DNA from: Eublepharis macularius
Taxonomy: Eukaryota > Chordata > Lepidosauria > Squamata > Eublepharidae
DNA length: 64,000 bases
NCBI RefSeq assembly: GCF_028583425.1
Contig: NC_072795.1
Location: forward strand, 11,431,001 to 11,495,000
Direction: 5' to 3'
Of the stretch, positions 23,726-33,822 are shown in pieces. Both the position numbers and the translations under genes were made by a program. Numbering within the stretch: the stretch's first letter is position 1; every line of letters starts with the position of its first letter. The notes beneath the pieces were generated by a model. That model was not told the origin of the DNA. It saw nothing but the letters and a program-made list of their open reading frames with translations, and made no database searches.

Positions 23726-24310
23726 GGGTTGCCAGCCTCCAGGTGGTGGTTGGAGATCTCCTAGAATTACAACTTATTTCCAGGCCACAGAGATCCGTTC
23801 CCCTGGAGAAAATGGGTGCTTTGGAGGGTGGACTCTATAGCATTATACCCCATTGAGGCTCCTCCCTGTTGACATAATGAGCCAAGAAGCATGTGTGCAT
23901 CTTGCTGTTTAGGTCTGTCTGTCATAACTGATGTAATAGATCTATTTGACAGGTCCTTGGATGATGCAAGAGCAAAGAAACAGCTTAGTCACCTCACCTG
24001 ATGGGCTGGGATTGGACACTGGGGGGTGCTATAAATGTATATAAGCCAGCTGTTTCTGGTGTAAGTGTGGAGCTTGTTCCAGTATGTGCTTGGCGAAGCA
24101 CTTTGACACTGAGAACAAAGTCTTGTATATAAGTCACTGTAAAATAAACTGTACATACACTTTTACTACTATAAGAGTGTGGAAGCCTTATTTATAGCTC
24201 AGCTACAGTTCAAACCACACTGTGCCAACACTCCCCTCCCCAAATGCCACTCTTTCCAGGCTCCACCCCCAAAATCTCCAGGAATTTTCCAACCTGGACA
24301 TGGCAACCCT
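23726..24310. repeat. GTTGCCAG-type palindromic repeat, split by a solo LTR
   Basis: GGGTTGCCAGCCTCCAGGTG to CCTGGACATGGCAACCCT. The two halves are separated by 23867-24230. Confidence 0.82.
23867..24230 (+). mobile_element. Solo LTR fossil, 5-bp TSD CTCCC
   Basis: A 364-base block begins TGTTGACATAATG and ends TGTGCCAACA. CTCCC flanks it on both sides (23862-23866, 24231-24235). Inside are a TATA-like CTATAAATGTATATAAG region near 24030 and an AATAAA near 24145, the usual LTR parts in the usual order. No internal region is present, so it is a solo LTR left after recombination. Family is not determined (ERV or Ty3-like). It splits a palindromic repeat. Confidence 0.8.
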
Positions 24311-24679
24311 AGTAACTAATGGGCACATGGCACATCACCACAATTTTTAAAAAAGTTTAACTGCTGCATCTCAGATTTTGTTTAAAATAGCTGTACTGGG
24401 TTATCTCACATGTCAAAGCCACTTGGATGAATAAAAATTTCCTAGGCTATGCTTTCTCGTTTCCGAGTTATGGGAGATGAAAGTTAGGGAAACGCTGTAT
24501 ACAAGCATGATGCATCATAGAATGATAAAATAAGACATAGCAAAGACCACAGTTAATATAATCTTTTTATTTTAGACACCTAGGAGAATACATACTACAT
24601 GAAGCACATTTTACAAAATACAATTTTAGCTTCCGTAGAGAGGGAAAATTGACAAATTTCTATACTTCTATCCTAAATT

Positions 24680-25620
24680 TCTCAGCTCCTTTTAAAGAAG
24701 CCCTACCACTTGTTCCATCTGAACATTTCTTTGCAACAATGCATTTGGAAGCATCAAAATAACTTGTGTGAAGATATCTTCACACAAACCTTTTTCTTCT
24801 GATTCATAGTGTGCAATCCAGTCAGCTGAATTTTCTCGGAGTTCTTTAACAAATGAAAGTAAAGATAATAGCAGAAGATAACCTTCAAATACATCAAAAC
24901 CAAGGGTTTGGAGTTTCTTGCTTGTTTTGCTGAAACACTCAAGAACTTCTTCCCAAACAACTGTTAAAATAGCATATTCTGACCTTACCAACTTGTGGTA
25001 TAAATTCTTTGTATCTCGTTTACATTCAGGCTTCTCTTCTGAATCTTCAAAAATATGTTTGAAGAGTTTGTAAAATATCTGTATATCTATTTTTAATTGC
25101 CCGGACTGTGTCATATTGTGCAGACCATCTAGCTACACTTAAACTCTTTAGGGAAAAATCTAGATTGCCCTGTGAGCCCTGTGATTGGACACGTGTCAGC
25201 TTCCCTCAAGTTTTGATGGGAAATGTAGGCAGCTTGGCGGAATGTTGAACAAGTGACAGATGAAAAGTCCATTGGACAGCAGTCGGAGAGCCAAGCTGCA
25301 AGACCAGAACGCCTACATTTCCCATCAAAACTTGAGGGAAGCTGACAAGTGTCTAACCTGTGTCAGGCGTCACTTGTAGCTTGGTTCTGTGTTTAAAATT
25401 CCCCATCTCATGGAGATCCAAGAAATAAAATATATAGCTCCTGCAAAATACCAAAATAGTCAAAAACTTCAGGCACAGTAGACACTGCCTTTACTCCACC
25501 AAGGTTGAGTGGATGGGCTGCACATGGTACATAGTCTGCATACCTGTTAATGTTTTTTAAAGGGTGCTTGCAGCCTTTTCTCCAAGCCCTTCACGTTAAA
25601 ATACATTATTGTAGGAATCC
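24680..25620 (-). mobile_element. hAT (DUF4371/ZMYM-type) transposase fragment, interrupted
   Basis: A 140-residue minus-strand frame (24692-25114) runs MTQSGQLKIDIQIFYKLFKH, then LEC FSKTSKKLQTLG, FEGYLLLLSLLSFVKELR. Upstream, LSVARWSAQYDTVR can be read near 25100-25140. A further piece near 25400-25540 reads YVPCAAHPLNLGG and VFDYFGILQELYILFLGS. These match the order in DUF4371 hAT-derived proteins (AHxLNL, LQxLYxFF, LSxTRWSAR). A palindromic MITE separates the two parts. Stops and the missing catalytic start and end show it is dead; it is not a host exon. Confidence 0.75.
25188..25388. mobile_element. GAGCCAAGCTACAAG-type palindromic MITE inside the hAT fragment
   Basis: Arms share CAGCTTCCCTCAAGTTTTGA and its complement, flanking a short centre with AAGTCCATTGGACAGCAG. 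The right end reads GTCACTTGTAGCTTGG. The extreme left end is poorly preserved. Confidence 0.8.
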
Positions 25621-25652
25621 TCGTTCATTCCAGTCCAGTTTCTTCACAGCAA

Positions 25653-25878
25653 GAGAGCCAGTTGGGTGTAGTGCTTAACAATGCGGGACTCTAATCTGGA
25701 GAATCAGGTTTGATTCCTCACTCCTCCGCTTGAAGCCAGCTGGGTGACCTTGAGTCAGTCACAGCTCTCTCAGAGCTCTCTCAGCCCCACCCACCTCACA
25801 GGGTGTTTTCTTGTGGGGATAATAATGACATACTTTGTAAACCGCTCTGAGTGGGTGTTAAGTCAACCTAAAGGGCGA
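25653..25878 (+). mobile_element. tRNA-derived SINE, family A
   Basis: GAGAGCCAGTTGGGTGTAGT, GGTTTGATTCCTCACTCC, GTAAACCGCTCTGAGTGGG. It abuts the compound palindrome. Confidence 0.85.
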
Positions 25879-26572
25879 TATATAAATTATAGTTATTAGT
25901 CCTTTTACAACTGTTGCAGTACCTCTTTCTTAGTATTCTGTTTGTTAATGCTTCTGAGGTAACCTCTGCAATTATATAAGAGATCTTTTAAAGCAAAGGT
26001 GAAGTGGGATTCAGGATTCAAGTGTGAAGAACTGCAGCCTCCAGGTACAGCCTGGAAATCTCAGCTGCTGTTCCAGTATTGTGAGCACTGGCCTGGTCTT
26101 ACAATATCTGTATTATATATATGCTTAGACTTTTTGTACTGTGCATTGTTATCCGCCCTAAGCCCGCTCACAGGGAGAGCAGAATAGAAATTTGAAATAA
26201 GTAAATAAATAAAATAGTTGTTGTTATTATTATTAAGGCTCTTTAGGATATTATTGGCTACAAATATCTTCAGCATCCACAGATGTTTATTTTACTTATT
26301 TACTTATTTCAAATTTCTATTCTGCCCTCCCCGCGAGCGGGCTCAGGGCGGATAACTAAAGGGTGATATATAGATTGTGTTAGGGAAGAGATCATTTTAA
26401 AATAAACATCTGTGGATGGTGAAGATATTTGTAGCCAATAATATCCTAAAGAGCCTTAATAATAATAACAACCCTTATGGTGCTGTAGCCAGGCGCAACT
26501 CCTCAGAAGCATTAACAAGCAGAATACTAAGAAAGAGGTACTGCAACAGTTGTAAAAGGCTAATAACTATAA
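25879..26572. repeat. Compound nested inverted repeat
   Basis: Outer arms 25879-25953 and 26500-26572 are inverted copies with few differences. Inside lie a second inverted pair (about 26222-26292 and 26398-26466) and a third pair that straddles the first arm of the second (about 26150-26215 and 26287-26352). The third pair is a LINE 3'-end sequence with GCCCGCTC.GGGGAGGGC. The pairs interleave, so a single inversion cannot explain it. Confidence 0.75.
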
Positions 26573-26592
26573 AATTATATATTTTTCACAAT

Positions 26593-27025
26593 CAGGGGTC
26601 ATTTTGTAGAAAAAGAGCTGGAGGAACTCATTAGCATAACTTATTAGCATATGCCACACCCCTTGCCATCTCCAGAAGTGTGTCGTGGGCATAACTGATT
26701 TGCATATGCCACACCCCCTGGCATCACCTATCCTGGCTGTTTTGGACCCAATCCTGGCCATTCAGGGCCAAAACTGGGCCCAAAATGGCAAAAAGGGGCT
26801 GAAAATGGCCGAAAAGGGACCCAAAATGGTCAGGATCGGGCCGCAACTGAGTGGGACATTGATCCACCACCCTCAGAGGCCCAATCCAGGCCGTTTCAGC
26901 CCCAGTCCAGGCCGAAATTGGCCCAAATGGCCAAGAGTCGGGTGGGCGGGGCCACCTGTCATGTGACCTCTTTGGGGAACTGCCGGAACTGCATTCCTGC
27001 GTGTTCCCCCTCGAAATAAGCCCTG
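26593..27025. mobile_element. Non-autonomous hAT element, CAGGGGTCATTTTG type, 8-bp TSD TTCACAAT
   Basis: Starts CAGGGGTCATTTTGTAGAAA and ends GAAATAAGCCCTG. TTCACAAT flanks both sides exactly (26585-26592, 27026-27033). The interior has repeated AAAATGGC-like units. Same family as the element at 32.1 kb. Confidence 0.92.
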
Positions 27026-27033
27026 TTCACAAT

Positions 27034-28029
27034 CATATGAATTTCCCATTAAAATCTTAATAATTCCAAACCAATATTTAATAACTTCCTAAGAAGTAAC
27101 TTCATCATGCTACCGCCGGAGTGCACACATGCGCGCACACACGCACACGAGGGTAAGCTCCAGGCCCCTATCTTCCCGCTGAGAGGATAGAGGGACCTGG
27201 CAGCCCTATGCAGAGGCCAAAGCATTGCCTCTTAGCATATATATTCAGAGACTGTGTGTCTGAATGTGAAGGTTCCCTTTAATCCCCATGGCTAGAAGCT
27301 GCTGATTGTCAGAGTTGTGGCCCCTGCCATATTTGGGGGGGGGGGTCGGGCTGCAGAGCTGATCCTCTGTGACATACTTTGGGAGTGCCGGAGAAACGGC
27401 TCGAGAAGCAGTGAGACGCTAAGGAAGGAATGTGGTTATCAGCGTGGCCAAGGCTGAACTGAACTAGCTGTAACAATGCTACTTTCTCTTCACTTTCCAT
27501 TTCCGCATAGATGGGGACCTAGCTAAAAAGGGGAAGGGGTTTAGAGTAGAGGGAGTTGTGCCTGAAGGGTTTGTTATGCCTAGTTGGGCGGGGGGGCATC
27601 ATTCCTGACAAGAAACGCCTGCGGTGCCGTCCGGTTAGAATCTCAATAAAGCTTTCACTCACGTCCCTGTGGATCCATGCAGTGAAGTTACTGAGAGCTA
27701 AGCTGGCAGGCCCTGAGGGACCCGTCCTCCACGAATCTCTCTAATCCCCTTTCAAAGCTGTCCATGATTGGGGCCATCTCGGCATCCTCTGGGAGCAACT
27801 TGTACATTTGAATCCCTCAAATGGACAAAATCCCTTTTGTCCATTCAGAACAGTTAATATTCCCTTTTGGAGCCTGCAGTGCTGCACCAGCGGAAGAGCT
27901 GGTTCGGGCCGAGCGCTCCTGTCCCCCTGTCCTTTGCCCTCCTGCGCCCCATCTGTCTTACAGCTGCATTCGTGCTTTTCACGCTGGCCCAGGAATGAGA
28001 CCACATGGCAGAATACTGCCCCGTTGCAA
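27034..28029. other. No gene recognised
   Basis: Unique-looking sequence with an (CACACG)n-like patch near 27125. No supported exon. Confidence 0.45.
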
Positions 28030-28190
28030 GGGCAGGATTCGGGTCCGTAGCACCTGAGTGTGACCAAGGGTGCTCTGCCTCTCGAAAGCTCATACCCTGG
28101 ACATCTAGTTGGTCTCTAAGGCGCTGCTGGACCCAAATCTTGCTCTTCTACTACAGACTCGCATGGCTACCCGCCTGAAACTGCTCTGGT
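28030..28190 (+). repeat. Hammerhead-like tail family fragment
   Basis: CTCGAAAGCTCATACCCTGG, TTGGTCTCTAAGGCGCTGC, CTACAGACTCGCATGGCTAC. The GAAAGCTCATACCC box is intact. Confidence 0.6.
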
Positions 28191-28620
28191 GCAAGGTGTT
28201 TTCTGTCTCATAGAGCAGGCTTTATTTTTCAGGTTCCCCCAAAGAGCCCATTTCAAAGCGCCAACAACACGGGACGGGTCACACGTGCCCCCTCATCATC
28301 TGATGGACTGAACCACTGCAGATCAAATGCCACCGCCGGAGCTTTTGTGCCATTTTAAACTCAGTGCTTATATTGAAGCCAGTGTGTGCGCTCTGTGGTG
28401 AGTCACCGGGGACGAGAAATGGAGGTACCTGCATGTCTGAACTGACCCCTGGTTCACCTGACACCGGCAGATCAGGTGCCCGCGCTTGTAAAGCGTCTTC
28501 GGCGTTGAGGCTTTGACTTGACCTGCTTCTTCCCACCCCCCCGCAGGCAGAAATCTTTCACCTGCCGCTGCTCGTCCATATTCATAAGCTGTCATCTCTC
28601 CGTCTGTCGCCATAGCTAGC

Positions 28621-28634
28621 GTTGCCGTGGCAAC
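28621..28634. promoter_or_regulatory. RFX X-box-like palindrome
   Basis: GTTGCCGTGGCAAC fits the X-box form GTNRCC-N-RGYAAC exactly on both strands. It sits in unique, CpG-containing sequence (28560-28700) free of recognised repeats. Confidence 0.5.
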
Positions 28635-28807
28635 CGACGGCATGAGAGTTGGAGCAAAGAGGAAGCAGCCAGGCCCAACAGGAGGTGGATGTTGCAGTTC
28701 GGGAAGGGGCGCCAGATTGAGGCTGTCACAATACATACGCCTGGGGAGATGGGGGGGGGGGCAGGAGAGGCGGGAGGGAGGGGCAGAAGCACGGCTTGTT
28801 TACAAAC

Positions 28808-28984
28808 TAGGGTTGCCAGCCTCCAGGTAGTGGCTGGAGGTCTCCTGGAATTACGACTGGTCTCCAGGCCACAGAGATCAGTTCACCTGGAGAAAATGGC
28901 TACTTTGGGGGGTGGACTCTATGGACTTATGCCATGCCAAGGTCCTTTCCCTCCCCAAACCCCACTTTTTCCAGGTTTCTCCAG

Positions 28985-29015
<31 letters not shown>

Positions 29016-29055
29016 CAATCTCCAGGAATTTCCCAACTTGGAGCTGGCAACCCTA
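28808..29055. repeat. GTTGCCAG-type palindromic repeat with (CA)n
   Basis: AGGGTTGCCAGCCTCCAGGT to TTGGAGCTGGCAACCCT. A (CA)n tract at 28990-29014 has expanded inside. Confidence 0.85.
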
Positions 29056-29253
29056 TTACAAACACGACTGGAGGCCTTAGCATGTGCCTTGCCAGAACTG
29101 ATGGGGTTTGCCGCCTCCAAGACTGGTTGTCTTTCCTCTTGGCAGGTTGCAAAGCACAGGCCCTGCTGAGTCACACGTTCTTGGCCATCGCTTGATTTCC
29201 CACCCGTGGAATCTGGCAGCTGCATCTGTGAACAGACTTCATTGAAAAGAATT

Positions 29254-29457
29254 AATAACAATAATAAGATTCAATTTATATACTGCCCTTCGGGACAACT
29301 TAACGCCCACTCAGAGCGGTTTACAAGGTGTGTTATTTTTATCCTCATGACAATCACCCTGTGAGGTAGGCAGGGCTGAGAGAGCTCTGAGAGAGCTGTG
29401 ACTGACCCAAGGTCACCCAGCCGGCTTCAAGCAGAGGAGTGAGGAATCAAACCTGCG
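29254..29457 (-). mobile_element. tRNA-derived SINE, family A, 5'-truncated
   Basis: Antisense: ATACTGCCCTTCGGGACAAC, AGAGCGGTTTACAAGG, GAGTGAGGAATCAAACCTG, where it stops short of the A box. Confidence 0.82.
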
Positions 29458-29490
29458 GGGATGATAGAAGATCCATCTGTGGCATTAGAG

Positions 29491-30105
29491 GAGAGCCAGT
29501 GTGGACTAGTGGTTAGAGCAGGGTTCCCCAATGTGGCACCTGTATGCATCATGGTGCCTTCCAGTGCTTCCCCTAACACCTGCCAAGCATTAAGAGAAGA
29601 TGGATGGGGCCATGGTAAGGAAAGGCATGCTGTTGTCAGCCCTCATTCAAATGAAAGGGGTTTCCACTGCAATAGTAGCCACAGTCCCTGGCTAATCGGG
29701 TGGACAGGAAAGTACCTCTCTTAGGCAGCGTGTGATTCCATTTCCCCTTCAGGCTTTCCTTCTTTTTATTCCCCTTTCTCTTTTTTGGTCCCCCCCTTTC
29801 CTCCCCCCCCCCCTTTCCTTCATTTCATTTTATTCTCCTTCTGTGATTCTTTTGCAAGGAGGTGTCGGGTTTGGCTCTGCCTTCCCTAGCAGCCATTTTG
29901 GGTTTGGCGCCTTCCGTGGCAGCCATTTTAGCACAACGCTCGCCACCCCTTCCCAAAATGCCAAAGGTGCCTGAAGGCTCAGAAAGGCTGGGGACTCCTG
30001 AGTTAGAGTCCTGGTCTTGAACCTGGGAAAGACAGGTTCAAATCCCCACAGAGCCATGAAGCTCCTTTCTCTCAACCTAACCTACCTCATAGAGCTTGGA
30101 TCCAG
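29491..30105 (+). mobile_element. tRNA-derived SINE, family C, split by a hAT element
   Basis: GAGAGCCAGTGTGGACTAGT before 29519. After 30000 it resumes as TTAGAGTCCTGGTCTTGAAC, AGGTTCAAATCCCCACAG and AACCTAACCTACCTCATAG. Confidence 0.8.
29519..30000. mobile_element. hAT-type element (CAGGGTTCCCCAA ends) inside a SINE
   Basis: Ends CAGGGTTCCCCAA and CTGGGGACTCCTG are imperfect complements. Flanks GGTTAGAG (29511-29518) and AGTTAGAG (30001-30008) match at 7 of 8, and the tRNA-like SINE is split by it. The interior has no long reading frame. Confidence 0.85.
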
Positions 30106-30433
30106 GCTAAGGTTTTCTGCAGGCACAATTTTCCCATTTCTCCTCCCCTGCAGCAGCCCAGAATACTATTCCTAGGAGTCTTTTCTCTCCCAGAATGAAC
30201 AGGATTTCAGGAGGCATTTCAGGCTACCATGGGAAGGTGGGAAACTCACACTGTGTAGGTGGAAATCCTTATGCCCATGGAAAACGTTTGTCTGGATCCA
30301 ACACAAGCTTGTTGTGAATGCAAAATAGTGAAGGGGAAAGAATGTATGTTGCCCTGAGCTCCTCGGAGTTATGATGGGCTACAAACATGACAGATCTGTG
30401 ATGGCATTCATACATGTTAGCATGATGGCATGT

Positions 30434-30641
30434 TAGGGTTACCAACCTTTAGGTGGGGCCTGGAAAATTTCCCAGAATTCCAAGTGATCTCCAGTCTACA
30501 GAGATCAGTTCCTCTGAAGAAAATGGCAGCTTTGGAGGGTGGACTATAGCTCCACGTCTATGCTGAGATCCTCCCCCACCCACACTCTCCCCAGCCTCCC
30601 CCCAAAATCTCCAGGCATTGTCCAACCGAGTTGGGAACCCT
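30434..30641. repeat. GTTGCCAG-type palindromic repeat
   Basis: TAGGGTTACCAACCTTTAGG to CCGAGTTGGGAACCCTA, with GATCAGTTCCTCTG inside. Confidence 0.78.
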
Positions 30642-30920
30642 AATATGTACCAGCAGTTAAGTGACAAAGATGAACGTAGAACTAACGTCCAGTGGTACCT
30701 TAAAGACTCACAGCATTTATTTCAAGATGAGCTTCTGTGATTCACCACACATTTTCTGATATGCATGGAACTCAAACTGAGAATCCTTCTCATGGGACAA
30801 GCTCACACCTTTCTACCTCCTTTTCTGCCACATAGTGAATCTACACATAAAAGTGTAATGACCACATTCACCCTCTGCCTTAATTCCTCCTTCCCCACCC
30901 CGGTAACCTGCCCCATAAGA

Positions 30921-31432
30921 TCCAGAGGAGTTAGCCATGTTAGTCTGTAGTTGCAAAATAGTAAAGAGTCCAGTAGCACTTTTAAGACTACAGTTCTCTT
31001 CGTGGTTCTTGAAAGCTTATGCTACAATATAGTTGGTTAGTCTTAAAGGTGCTACCGGACTCTTTACTATGATGCATCTGCCGAAGAGAGCTGTGGTTCT
31101 CAAAAGCTTATGCTACAATAAAGTTGGTTAGTCTTAAAGGTGCTACTGGACTCTTTACTATGATGCATCTGACGAAGAGAGCTGTGGTTCTCGAAAGCTT
31201 ATGCTACAATAAAGTTGGTTAATCTTAAAGGTGCTACTGGACTCTTTACTATGATGCATCTGACGAAGAGAGCTGTGGTTCTCGAAAGCTTATGCTACAA
31301 TAAAGTTGGTTAGTCTTAAAGGTGCTACTGGACTCTTTACTATGATGCATCTGATGAAGAGAGCTGTGGTTCTCGAAAGCTTATGCTACAATAAAGTTGG
31401 TTAATCTTAAAGGTGCTACCAGACTACTATTT
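30921..31432 (+). mobile_element. Tandem 91-bp-unit retroelement insertion with inverted start and hammerhead-like core
   Basis: A 512-base insertion is bounded by a 12-base direct repeat (TGCCCCATAAGA at 30909-30920 and 31433-31444). It begins with about 73 bases in antisense. It continues with sense units whose GCTTATGCTACAAT anchors lie at 31015, 31106, 31197, 31288 and 31379, period 91. Each unit holds CTGANGA, a short stem, then GAAA (CAAA in one). Tandem terminal units with an inverted partial copy resemble Penelope-like elements; that class is an inference. Confidence 0.75.
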
Positions 31433-31484
31433 TGCCCCATAAGAAAACTTCTCAGTTTGATTTCCGTACATATATGAAGAAGTG

Positions 31485-31585
31485 AGCTCTGACTCACAAA
31501 AGCTCATCTGGAAATAAAAGTTGTTAGTTTTAAAGGTGCCTCTGGGCTTTTGTTTTATTTTCTACCACAGACTAACCCTTTGTCA
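31485..31585 (+). repeat. Single copy related to the hammerhead-like tail family
   Basis: Contains GAAGTGAGCTCTGACTCAC (a stem), an AAAAGCTCAT box and the AAAGGTGCCTCTGGGCTTTTG tail. This is a diverged relative of the neighbouring array; it ends near ACCACAGACTAAC. Confidence 0.6.
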
Positions 31586-31945
31586 TCATCAAAGATGAAT
31601 GTGCAAATCAGGCTTTGAAAAATATCATGCACCCTACGAAATCTGAAAGGGAGAAGGTGGGTTTCCTCTATGTTTAGGTACAGTAATGTGTATTAGAATA
31701 TCAGCTGGGGAGAAAGGAAGGTTATGAATGAAGTAGATAAATAAAAACACCCTGATTTGGTGGGCTGAAATGTCACCTGGGTTCAGCCAAAGGCCAAAGG
31801 AGTCACTGTAATTCAAATGTTCTCAGAGGTGCAAGCAGAGGACTGGAGGACCGGTGACTTGAGATGCCCTTCCAATGCTAAATTTGAACACAGGACTCTT
31901 CTGGAGGCAAATCATGGGATCTACCAGTCAGCTGGTGAATTTGAT

Positions 31946-32603
31946 TCAGGTTTGCCATCTTCTGGGTGGGGCATGGAAATCTCCCAGAATTACAATTAAT
32001 CTCCAGACAAGAGAGTTCAGTTAGTCCCCCTGGAGAAAATGGACTCTGTGGCATTATACCCCGCTGCAGGGGTCATTTTGTAGAAAAAGAGCTGGAGGAA
32101 CTCATTAGCACAACTCATTAGCACAGCTCATTAGCATATGCCACGCCTCTTGCCATCACTGGACGTGTGTCATTAGCATACCTGATTTGCATATGCCACA
32201 CCCCCTGACATCACCTATTCTGGCTGTTTGGAACCCAATCCTGGCCAGTAAGGGCTAAAATTGGGCCCAAAATGGCAAAAAGGGGCTGAAAATGGCTGAA
32301 AAGGGGCCCAAAATGGTCAGGATCGGGCCGCTGATGAGTGGGAGAGTGATCCACCACCCGCCAGAGGCCCGATCCAGGCCATTTCAGCCCCAATCCAGGC
32401 CAAAATGGGCCCAAAATGGCCGCGAGTCAGGTGGGCGGGGCCACCTGACGTGACCTCTTTGGGGAACTTCCGGAACTGAGTTCCTGTGCGTTCCCCCTTG
32501 AAATGAGCCCTGCCCCGCTGAAGTCCATCAAACACCACATTCTCCAGGTTCCACTTCCTCCAGCAATCTCCAGGAATTTCTGAATCCAGAGTTGGCAACC
32601 CTA
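31946..32603. repeat. GTTGCCAG-type palindromic repeat, split by a hAT element
   Basis: CAGGTTTGCCATCTTCTGG to ATCCAGAGTTGGCAACCCT; the hAT element occupies 32067-32512. Confidence 0.83.
32067..32512. mobile_element. Non-autonomous hAT element, same family, 8-bp TSD CCCCGCTG
   Basis: Starts CAGGGGTCATTTTGTAGAAA and ends GAAATGAGCCCTG, with CCCCGCTG on both sides (32059-32066, 32513-32520). It is inserted in a GTTGCCAG-type palindromic repeat that resumes after it. Confidence 0.93.
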
Positions 32604-32897
32604 GTTTGATTAGGAAGATAGAGAAATCAGCAAGCCAAGAATAGAACCAAGGGAAGGATTTTTTAAAAAATGATCAGCTCTGCCTTTGAGTGCATCTTGA
32701 AGCGCAGAAACAAGCAGGTGACGCTTTTCATGGCATGGAGAACAACACTTACTGAAATATCCTGCCTCTTGGCAATCTGCAGACCCGGCACCTCAATTTG
32801 CAAACTTGATTGCCTTCTGCATAGCAGGCATCTCTTAAAGGCACAGCTACAGAGGCCAGTTGAGAAGCTGGCAACCCTAAATTGGGCAGGCCATGGT

Positions 32898-32990
32898 CTG
32901 AACTAGGAAACGTGGAAGGCAGTAGGAAAAGAGGAAGACCTAAAATGAGACGGCTTGACTCAATAAAAGAAGCCACGTCCTCCAGAAGCC
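32898..32990 (+). mobile_element. Partial BovB 3' fragment just upstream of the longer copy
   Basis: ACTAGGAAACGTGGAAGGCA, AAGACCTAAAATGAGACGGC, CAATAAAAGAAGCCACGTCC: the same 3' segment as in the next copy, repeated in the same orientation. Confidence 0.75.
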
Positions 32991-33014
32991 AAACAAACAA
33001 ACACTAGATCAAAT

Positions 33015-33300
33015 AAACCCCAAATTCTCCCTAGAAGCTAAAATGATAAAACTGAGGCCTTCGTACTTTAGTCACATCATGAGAAGACAAGATTCTTTGG
33101 AAAAGTCAAATAATGCTAGGAAAAGTGGAAGGCAGTAGGAAAAGAGGAAGTCTTCAAACGAGATGGCTTGACTCAATAAAAGAAGCCACGTCCTCCAGTT
33201 TGCAAGATCTGAGCAAGTCTGTTAATGATAGTATGTTTTGGAGGTCTTTCATTCATAGGGTTGCCATAGGTCGGAGACAACGGCACATACACACACATGG
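33015..33300 (+). mobile_element. BovB (RTE) LINE 3' end
   Basis: Longer copy: CCTTCGTACTTTAGTCACAT, ATGAGAAGACAAGATTC, ATGCTAGGAAAAGTGGAAGG, TTTGCAAGATCTGAGCAAG, GGGTTGCCATAGGTCGGAG and a (CA)n-like end. Confidence 0.88.
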
Positions 33301-33822
33301 AGCCTGGGTGTTGTTGACTAGTATGAGTTAATGCTCAGGAACTGGCAATTGTGGAGAATTGTTCTCCAAAATCCCATCCGTCCCTGCTCAGTTGGTCTTC
33401 TATGATGAATGCACCCTAGTAAAAAAAACAACAACAGAGCTATCCCCTCCACCGAGAAGGAGAGAGAGGACGCTCTGGTCTTTCTCCCACTCGACTCATC
33501 CTTTCACACGTCAGACATTCTCCGCCTGTTCCTGACAATCAAAGCAGCCCCTCCCCCTACAGCGTTCATCAAATTCCTGAAATATTTCCAGATGGCATGC
33601 AAAAAAGACTTAACCCTCAATAGGAGCAGGATCTACTCTGCCCCCACCATGTCTTCCTCAAGTAGTGGTCTTGCATCGGGCACCATTTTCAATTTCATCC
33701 AGAGGGCAATGAGAATTCAGAACAGGGTTGGGGGATTCATTTACAGGCAAGATGGTACAAGAATTCTGGCCATTGCAAATTGGGGTTTTCTCTCCAGAAT
33801 ATGACACTTTTGTGCTACACCT

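Noticed and set aside
28689-29195. 168-codon plus-strand frame as a gene
   Set aside because: It is built from a palindromic repeat and a (CA)n tract.
33409-33804. 131-codon plus-strand frame as a gene
   Set aside because: No recognised family or splice context, and its end runs into a palindromic repeat. The unique part (33430-33720) could be an old pseudogene but I could not identify it.
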